Assembly (NCBI GenBank): GCA_026418315.1
Contig: JAOABO010000011.1
Location: 1 to 21,002 of the forward strand
Reading direction: 5' to 3'
Length of the DNA stretch: 21,002 nucleotides
Source: Bacteroidia bacterium
Lineage (GTDB): Bacteria; Bacteroidota; Bacteroidia; B-17B0; Aurantibacillaceae
Under the pieces are notes generated by a model. That model was given only the letters and a program-made list of their open reading frames with translations, was not told the origin of the DNA and searched no databases. Positions 15,440 to 21,002 of this stretch are shown piece after piece (positions within the stretch are counted from its first letter, which is position 1; every line of letters starts with the position of its first letter). Made by a program: the position numbers and the translations under genes.

Positions 15440-15476
15440 AAAGCATTGAATTAAGCAGTATATTAAAGCATTGAAT
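15440..15476. repeat. 12-base direct repeat between dsbD and pckA
   Basis: AAAGCATTGAAT occurs at 15440-15451 and again at 15465-15476, a 25-base period. It lies just downstream of the dsbD stop and upstream of the pckA promoter. I see no hairpin or terminator in this 136-base gap that would clearly end dsbD transcription. Confidence 0.5.
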
Positions 15477-15478
15477 AG

Positions 15479-17575
15479 TTATTTTTTTTCTTTGAATTTT
15501 TTTATGCCTTCTTTGAGCCAACTAATATATGCTTCTTTATCAGGGTTGTAGCCCCGCACTTCTGTTAACAGATTTTCCTGATGGTCTAGCAAAACATACA
15601 AGGGTTGAGTGCTTTGTCCATACTTGGTTTCTTCCATGTATTTGAACTTATCACCAATGGTTGTTATTTTTCTTTTTCTGCCGTACCATTCTGCTTCAAA
15701 ATGTTCATTTTCCGGTAAGTCCCTTTTATCATCCACATATAAAGAAACCAAAACCACTTCGTTGTTCAAAATATTTTTTACTCTTTCATCGGGCCATATA
15801 AAATCTTCTGTTTTTCTGCAATTGGCACAGGCATGTCCTGTAAAATCAATCATTAGAGGTTTGTTTACTTTTTTGGCATAATCTAATGCAAGCTGATAAT
15901 TGTTTTTAAAGTGGATAATGCCGTGTTTGTTAATATCTGCACCATCAGGTAATGGGTTGGTTTTTTCTGAATAGATAACGGGGTTTGAGGTATTCATAAA
16001 TCCATGTGGTGATTCAGAGTATTCTAAAGGCGGCAGTATTCCACTGATTAAATTGAGTGGTGCACCCCACAAACCGGGCAGCATATATAATGTAAAACTG
16101 AGTGAAAGGGTGGCAAACATAAGCCGTGTTACAGAAAGATATTTTACTTCACCATCGTGATGTGTTTTGAAAAATCCTAAAAGATACAAAGTGAGCAAAG
16201 CAAACAAGGCAATCCAAATGACTAAAAAAACCTCTCTTGTAAGAATTTGCGCCTGTATAACTAAATCGGCATTAGATGCAAATTTGAACGCAAGAGCAAT
16301 TTCCAGAAAACCAAGCGTTACTTTTACAGAGTTGAGCCAACTATCTGATTTTGGTAATGATTTCATCCATGAAGGAAAGGCCGCGAATAATCCAAAGGGC
16401 AGTGCTAAAGCGGATGAAAAGCCGAACATGCCAATAGCAGGAGCAATAATTTCGCCAGATGCTGCCGTTTGTACCAATAATGTTCCCACAATAGGGCCTG
16501 TGCAGGAAAAAGAAACCAATGCAAGTGTAAATGCCATAAAAAAAATTCCTAAGTATCCACCTTTATTGCTCAAATTGTCCATTTTATTAACCCATGAAGA
16601 TGGTAAGTTAATTTCAAAGGCACCAAGAAATGAAAAGCCAAAAACTAAAAGAATTACAAAGAAAATTAAGTTGAACCAAACATTGGTAGATAAATCGTTT
16701 AATGCGCTGGCACCAAAAATAAGTGTTACAAAAATACCAAGTAAAAGATATATGACAATGATGCTGATACTGTATAAAGCAGATTCTTTAATAGATTTTT
16801 TTCTGTCTTTATGCCTTTTCGTAAAAAAGCTGATGTTCATAGGAATAAGTGGAAATACACAAGGTGTAAATAAGGCAGCTAACCCACCTAAAAATCCTTC
16901 TATAAATATCATCCATCCGGAAAGTTCAGAAGCATTGGGCGTATGATTAGTTGTAGTTTTTTCAGATGTATTAGAATGACTTGCATTTGTAGTGTTATTG
17001 TTTTTTGTCAAAAATGAGTCAGATTGTAAAACAGAAGAGGCAGATGAGTCCTTTGTTGATAGATGCTGAGCATGATTATCTTTATTATCTGAAGAAAGAG
17101 CGGATGTAATATTATTTGCTTCAATATATGTCTCAAAGGGTTCAGGGGGAGGAAAAATACATTTTTCTTCTGTGCATGCCTGATATTCATAAGTGCCACT
17201 AATTTTTATTTTTCCATTTTTTTTAATTTTAATTTCTTGCCAGAATTCGGCTTTTTTGGAAAAATACTCTACTTCTACCTGAAATACTTTATCTATTTCT
17301 TTAATTCCTTTGCTTTGTTTGAGTTTTCCAATAAGTTCATAGTCATTTGATTTATCAAATTTGATGGAAGTGGGCATAGGTCCATCGTCAGGATTTTGAT
17401 GAATAGAGTAAATATGCCATGGTTCATCAATTTTTACCTGAAATACTATTTTATAAATATCATCAGAAATTTTTTGTGTAGAAATTTTGAAATGCGCAGG
17501 ACGTTCTTGTGCTTTTAGATCAAGTAACAGAATAGACATAGAAAATAAAATACAAATTATTTTGAACATTCTCAT
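15479..17575 (-). CDS. dsbD: Thiol:disulfide interchange protein DsbD-like (reductant transporter to the periplasm)
   Basis: Inner-membrane protein (698 aa) that carries electrons from cytoplasmic thioredoxin to periplasmic thiol proteins. Order of parts: signal peptide 1-23 ending LKAQ; periplasmic N-terminal DsbD-alpha-like domain, about 25-155, with the Cys pair C134 and C139 (ACTEEKC); a low-complexity Asn/Ser/Thr linker, about 155-216; a membrane domain of about eight helices (218-515) with the redox cysteines C239 in FTPC and C358 in SCTGP; and a C-terminal thioredoxin-like domain, about 550-698, with C583 and C586 in CANC and the family phrase DFTG. All six redox cysteines are present, so the three-stage relay should work. 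ATG 17575 is taken as start; M3 (17569) is equally possible. It diverges from the ABC transporter gene. Length exceeds E. coli DsbD (about 565) mainly through the linker and extra sequence before the C-terminal domain. Confidence 0.92.
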   Translation of the reverse strand: MRMFKIICILFSMSILLLDLKAQERPAHFKISTQKISDDIYKIVFQVKIDEPWHIYSIHQNPDDGPMPTSIKFDKSNDYELIGKLKQSKGIKEIDKVFQVEVEYFSKKAEFWQEIKIKKNGKIKISGTYEYQACTEEKCIFPPPEPFETYIEANNITSALSSDNKDNHAQHLSTKDSSASSVLQSDSFLTKNNNTTNASHSNTSEKTTTNHTPNASELSGWMIFIEGFLGGLAALFTPCVFPLIPMNISFFTKRHKDRKKSIKESALYSISIIVIYLLLGIFVTLIFGASALNDLSTNVWFNLIFFVILLVFGFSFLGAFEINLPSSWVNKMDNLSNKGGYLGIFFMAFTLALVSFSCTGPIVGTLLVQTAASGEIIAPAIGMFGFSSALALPFGLFAAFPSWMKSLPKSDSWLNSVKVTLGFLEIALAFKFASNADLVIQAQILTREVFLVIWIALFALLTLYLLGFFKTHHDGEVKYLSVTRLMFATLSLSFTLYMLPGLWGAPLNLISGILPPLEYSESPHGFMNTSNPVIYSEKTNPLPDGADINKHGIIHFKNNYQLALDYAKKVNKPLMIDFTGHACANCRKTEDFIWPDERVKNILNNEVVLVSLYVDDKRDLPENEHFEAEWYGRKRKITTIGDKFKYMEETKYGQSTQPLYVLLDHQENLLTEVRGYNPDKEAYISWLKEGIKKFKEKK

Positions 17576-17588
17576 ATTTTTTTGCTTG

Positions 17589-17596
17589 TAAATATA
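17589..17596 (-). promoter_or_regulatory. Candidate -7 element of dsbD
   Basis: TATATTTA on the - strand, followed by CAAGC, is one base off TAnnTTTG and is the same variant used upstream of arginase. It sits 14 bases before the ATG. No -33 box at good spacing. Confidence 0.35.
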
Positions 17597-17682
17597 GATA
17601 AATCAATAATGAAAATGGCTGTTTTTCAATGTAATTTTTGTTAATGATAAAATTGCAAAATAATATGGTATAAAAAAATCAC

Positions 17683-17690
17683 TACATTGC
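17683..17690 (+). promoter_or_regulatory. Candidate -7 element of the ABC exporter gene
   Basis: TACATTGCC resembles the TACATTTGCC upstream of pckA with one T missing. It ends five bases before the GTG start, so the transcript may be nearly leaderless. Weak evidence on its own. Confidence 0.3.
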
Positions 17691-17694
17691 CGGT

Positions 17695-19452
17695 GTGGAA
17701 AATTTGTTGAGTTTAAAGAAGTACTTTATTCGGTATAAGTGGTACTATGTATTGGGAATTTTATTTGTAACCTTATCTTCTGTGTTTTCTAATTATCAGG
17801 CCATTGTTGTCCGTAAGGCAACGAATGAAATAGTGTACGAAATCAATCAGCAACACTTTAATCAGGATAAATTTTTTGTGTTTTTATTATATCTTATAGG
17901 ACTATCTGTTCTTAGCGGCGTGTTTATGTTTTTGATGCGTCAAACTATTATTGTATCTAGTAGACATATTGAATATGAACAAAAAAACGAGTTGTACGAA
18001 CATTTTCAAAAAATGGATAAGCAATTTTTAAAGATGCAAAGCGTTGGCGATTTGATGAACAAAATAGGTGAAGATGTAGGTAGAGTAAGAATGTTTACAG
18101 GCCCTGCAGTGATGTATTTGGTCAATGTGATAGTAACGTTGATATCTGTTATATCTTTTATGTTACATGTCAGTCCTTTGCTTACCGTAGCAGTATTATT
18201 ACCGTTACCTGTGTTTTCTTTTTTAATTTTCAGATTAAGCAAAAAAATAAACTTTTTAAGCACTCATGTACAGGAGCAACTTTCGGTAATTACATCTTTT
18301 GTGCAAGAAAGTATTTCATCTATACGACTCATTAAAATTCATTCAAAGGAAAGATTTTTTGAAGAAAAATTGAAAAATAATAATGACAATTATTCTCATC
18401 AGTTTGTTTTACTGGGAAAAACGGAAGCATTGTTTCAACCATTAATGACCATGATGGTTGGTACAGGAATTATAGTAACTGTATGGCTGGGAAGTATTTT
18501 GTTAGCTCAGAATAAAATTGAACCCGGAAACATTACGGAATTTGTCATTTATGTTTATCGGCTCACATGGCCATTTACCGCTTTAGGTTGGGTAAGTGCG
18601 TTAATACAAAGAGCATCTGCATCACAAAAAAGAATCAATGAGTTATTAAATACTCAGCCAAAAATTATCAATACCAACTATGATACTTACAAAATAGATG
18701 GGCACATTCGCTTTGACAATGTAAGTTTTGAATATGAAGAAAGTAAGATGATGGCTCTGAAAAATGTTTCGTTTGAAGTAGTAAAAGGTGAGGTGCTGGG
18801 AATTACAGGAAAAGTGGGTTCAGGAAAGAGTACAATATTTCAATTGTTGCTAAGGTTTTATGATGTAAATAGAGGAGGTCAGATATTGATTGATAATAAA
18901 GATATTCAAAAACACAATTTGTATTGGTTAAGAAGACACATGGCGTATGTTTCACAAGATGCTTTTTTATTTAATGATACTGTTTTAAACAACATTATTT
19001 TTCCTGATAGGGAAACAGACATGCAGAGAGTGATAGATATATGTATAAAAGTAGAGATTCATGATACCATTATGAGTTGGCCGGATCAGTATAATACCAT
19101 GATAGGAGAAAAGGGTATTAATGTTTCCGGAGGACAAAGGCAAAGGATAGCTCTTGCCAGAGCACTATTAAAGAATGCTCCAATACTTTTGATTGATGAT
19201 GCTTTTTCTGCATTAGATAATGAAACTGAACAAAAAATTATTCAAAACATAAAGGAGGAGTTAAAAAATAAAACGGTTATCATTATAGCACAAAAATTAT
19301 CAGTATTACAATCTTTGGCTGATAAAATTATGTATTTGAAAGAAGGTGTTGTAACAGAATGTGGAACTCCTTATGAATTATTGAAAATGAATGGTGAGTA
19401 TAGAAAAATATATGATATACAAATGACAAAAACGATAATACAATATTTGTAA
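17695..19452 (+). CDS. ABC exporter half-transporter with degenerate ATP-site residues
   Basis: A 585-aa fusion of a six-helix exporter membrane domain (about 15-305) and an ATPase domain (about 335-575), of the MdlA/MsbA-like type. ATPase motifs: Walker A GKVGSGKST (372-380) with K378, Q-loop Q421, GEKG before the signature, signature VSGGQ (477-481), Walker B ILLID with D501, D-loop SALD. Two catalytic positions are changed: the general-base Glu after Walker B is Asp502, and the switch-loop His is Gln533 (IAQKLS). That pair of changes is known from the non-catalytic partner of asymmetric heterodimeric exporters such as TM287 of TM287/288, so a canonical partner encoded elsewhere is likely; none is adjacent. 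The start is GTG 17695, since no Met precedes the first helix. It is flanked by divergent dsbD and convergent htrA, so it is a single-gene unit. Substrate unknown. Confidence 0.88.
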   Translation: MENLLSLKKYFIRYKWYYVLGILFVTLSSVFSNYQAIVVRKATNEIVYEINQQHFNQDKFFVFLLYLIGLSVLSGVFMFLMRQTIIVSSRHIEYEQKNELYEHFQKMDKQFLKMQSVGDLMNKIGEDVGRVRMFTGPAVMYLVNVIVTLISVISFMLHVSPLLTVAVLLPLPVFSFLIFRLSKKINFLSTHVQEQLSVITSFVQESISSIRLIKIHSKERFFEEKLKNNNDNYSHQFVLLGKTEALFQPLMTMMVGTGIIVTVWLGSILLAQNKIEPGNITEFVIYVYRLTWPFTALGWVSALIQRASASQKRINELLNTQPKIINTNYDTYKIDGHIRFDNVSFEYEESKMMALKNVSFEVVKGEVLGITGKVGSGKSTIFQLLLRFYDVNRGGQILIDNKDIQKHNLYWLRRHMAYVSQDAFLFNDTVLNNIIFPDRETDMQRVIDICIKVEIHDTIMSWPDQYNTMIGEKGINVSGGQRQRIALARALLKNAPILLIDDAFSALDNETEQKIIQNIKEELKNKTVIIIAQKLSVLQSLADKIMYLKEGVVTECGTPYELLKMNGEYRKIYDIQMTKTIIQYL

Positions 19453-19474
19453 TATTAAAAGGTATTCAGTTCAT

Positions 19475-20941
19475 CTATAAATTAAATCCATAGTAAGCCC
19501 TGATGCCATTAGGATAAACACCTTCTATTAAAATCACATTGCCTGTTTTGTTTTCTAATAGTTCTCTCAAATCTTTCATATTTAATACTTTCTTTTTATC
19601 AATGGCTGTAATAATGAAATTTTTCTTTACACCTACAGACATTAATTTTCCAGGTTCTATATTCACAATTTTTACTCCACCTTCAATTCCAAGAGAAGTG
19701 GCTTCTTCTTTACTGATTTCTTCAAACGATGCACCAAGCTTTGTAAGATTTACAGAAGGCATATTTTCTCTTTTAATAAGACCAATTTGATTATTTTTAT
19801 TTTTAAGAATAACATCTATGTTTAATTCTTTATCTTTTCTTAGTATAGTAATTTTTACTTTGTCTCCTGGGCGGTATTTGCTTAATTGTTCCTGAAACTC
19901 AGACAGTTTTTTGATTTCTTTATCGTTTATCTTTGTAATAATATCCCCTGCTTTAATGCCACTTTCTTCTGCAGCGCCGTTAGGTAATACATCATGAACA
20001 TACACACCATTTAAGGTTTTGATATTATTACTTTTAGCAAATTCTGCATCTATATCTCTTATTGATACACCAAGATATGCTCTTTGAACTGTTCCATACT
20101 CAATAATATCAGACACTATTTTTTTGACTACATTGACTGGTATTGCAAAGGCATAGCCCTGATAGGCACCATTGTTAGATGCTATGGCAGTGTTAATACC
20201 TATCAATTCTCCGTTGATATTGACTAATGCACCGCCACTATTTCCGGGATTAACAGCAGCGTCTGTTTGGATAAATGATTCTATTGGAAAATTTCCACTT
20301 TCCGGGTTGTTTTCTATAACATGGATGTTTCTGCCTTTTGCACTGATAATTCCTGCTGTTACTGTAGAGTATAAATTAAAAGGATTTCCTACTGCTAAAA
20401 CCCACTCTCCCACTTTTATATCATCACTGTTTCCAAATAGGATAAAGGGCAAGTTTTTCTCATCAATTTTTAATACGGCTAAATCTGTAGAAGGGTCTGA
20501 ACCAATGAGTTCGGCTTTGTAAATTCTTTTGTCGTTGAGAGTAACTTCAATTTTGTCTGAATTTTTGACAACATGATTGTTGGTTACAATATATCCGTTA
20601 TCAGAAATAATAACACCAGAGCCACTGCCTTCCTGAATATAGGGTTGTACCTGCGGACGTGAACCAAAAAACCAACTATGAAATGGGTCATAAATTAAAT
20701 TTGTTTTTTCTGTAATGGTTCGGATATGTACTACAGCATTGATGCTTTTTTCAACAGCTGTAGAAAAATCATTATTAAGTGCAAAGAGATTAGATTTGGC
20801 AAAGTCAACAGGTGTTGCATGAACACTTTGTGCAGAAGTGTTTTTAGTGATAGCATTTTCTTTATTGAAATAGGATTGAACGAATACTACCGAAACTCCA
20901 CCGATAATCCCGCTTAAAATGTACGCTATGATTTTTTTCAT
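19475..20941 (-). CDS. degP: HtrA/DegP-type periplasmic serine protease with two PDZ domains
   Basis: Trypsin-fold protease and chaperone that degrades misfolded envelope proteins; 488 aa from ATG 20941. Residues about 3-24 are one hydrophobic segment after MKK, an uncleaved anchor or signal peptide with no evident cleavage site. The protease domain (about 55-280) has the triad H123 (TNNHVV), D153 (STDLAVLKI) and S235 (GNSGGAL). PDZ1 is about 286-380 (RAYLGVSI, GIKAGDIITKIN) and PDZ2 about 395-485, the latter more divergent. The frame extends upstream to a TTG at 20983, but that codon lies upstream of the -7 promoter box, so it is not used. The stop TAG faces the ABC exporter stop 22 bases away, with no clear terminator between. 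DegQ and DegS are the alternative names; two PDZ domains argue against DegS. Confidence 0.94.
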   Translation of the reverse strand: MKKIIAYILSGIIGGVSVVFVQSYFNKENAITKNTSAQSVHATPVDFAKSNLFALNNDFSTAVEKSINAVVHIRTITEKTNLIYDPFHSWFFGSRPQVQPYIQEGSGSGVIISDNGYIVTNNHVVKNSDKIEVTLNDKRIYKAELIGSDPSTDLAVLKIDEKNLPFILFGNSDDIKVGEWVLAVGNPFNLYSTVTAGIISAKGRNIHVIENNPESGNFPIESFIQTDAAVNPGNSGGALVNINGELIGINTAIASNNGAYQGYAFAIPVNVVKKIVSDIIEYGTVQRAYLGVSIRDIDAEFAKSNNIKTLNGVYVHDVLPNGAAEESGIKAGDIITKINDKEIKKLSEFQEQLSKYRPGDKVKITILRKDKELNIDVILKNKNNQIGLIKRENMPSVNLTKLGASFEEISKEEATSLGIEGGVKIVNIEPGKLMSVGVKKNFIITAIDKKKVLNMKDLRELLENKTGNVILIEGVYPNGIRAYYGFNL

Positions 20942-20968
20942 ACGTTTTGTTTTTTGTAATAAGCACAA

Positions 20969-21002
20969 CAAATTTAATTCCAAAACTTATACATTACAAA
21001 AG
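20969..21002 (-). promoter_or_regulatory. Promoter of degP
   Basis: On the - strand TTTG (21000-20997) and TAAATTTG (20976-20969) stand exactly 20 bases apart, the best full -33/-7 match in the window. Transcription near 20964 gives a leader of about 23 bases. The sequence is the housekeeping type; I see no extracytoplasmic-stress sigma motif in the few bases available. Confidence 0.7.

Noticed and set aside
15440..15476. Direct repeats as attachment site or CRISPR remnant
   Set aside because: Only two 12-base copies, no spacer structure, no integrase or cas gene, and the flanking genes are core metabolism.
16167..16946. A 259-codon + strand open frame inside dsbD
   Set aside because: It is antisense to the DsbD membrane domain, has lysine/proline-rich composition with no motif, and no promoter; dsbD on the other strand has all family motifs.
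20942..20983. TTG at 20983 as the degP start, adding 14 residues
   Set aside because: The codon lies upstream of the -7 promoter box (20969-20976) and would put extra residues ahead of the basic MKK that starts the membrane segment.

Overview
The window is an AT-rich piece of a Bacteroidota chromosome. Three things in the sequence support that placement: a secreted protease with a C-terminal type IX secretion (Por) sorting domain, a DNA polymerase III alpha subunit fused to its own N-terminal proofreading exonuclease, and several copies of the Bacteroidota -7 promoter element TAnnTTTG with A-rich leaders in place of Shine-Dalgarno sites. I cannot go below phylum or class. The region looks like ordinary core chromosome: no insertion sequence, phage gene, CRISPR array, attachment site or toxin-antitoxin pair is visible, and no gap exceeds about 220 bases.

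Layout. 1-63 is the very end of a + strand gene, most likely infB (translation initiation factor IF-2). 142-3748 is an arginine/polyamine cluster: an arginase on the - strand, divergent from speA (arginine decarboxylase), which is followed with a 1-base stop/start overlap by an MFS exporter. 3847-6237 encodes a secreted M43-type zinc metalloprotease, closed by a strong intrinsic terminator. 6366-10751 is dnaE with the fused exonuclease. 10764-17575 is a - strand block of corA, purH, tRNA-His(GTG), pckA and dsbD, each apparently with its own transcription signals. 17695-19452 (+) is a single ABC exporter half-transporter with a degenerate ATP site. 19475-20941 (-) is a membrane-anchored HtrA/DegP-type protease whose promoter touches the right edge.

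How the genes relate. Arginase and SpeA compete for arginine (ornithine plus urea versus agmatine), and their promoters appear to overlap in an 80-base divergent region; the coupled MFS protein may export a product of that pathway, which is inference. DsbD and HtrA both serve envelope protein quality (disulfide delivery and degradation of misfolded proteins). The others (DnaE, PurH, PckA, CorA, tRNA-His) are housekeeping functions that do not form a pathway together.

I did not find a convincing undescribed system. The most interesting points are the orphan ABC subunit lacking both the catalytic Glu and the switch His, the speA-MFS coupling opposite the arginase, the exonuclease-DnaE fusion with an eroded PHP domain, and an unassigned region of about 210 residues in the secreted protease.
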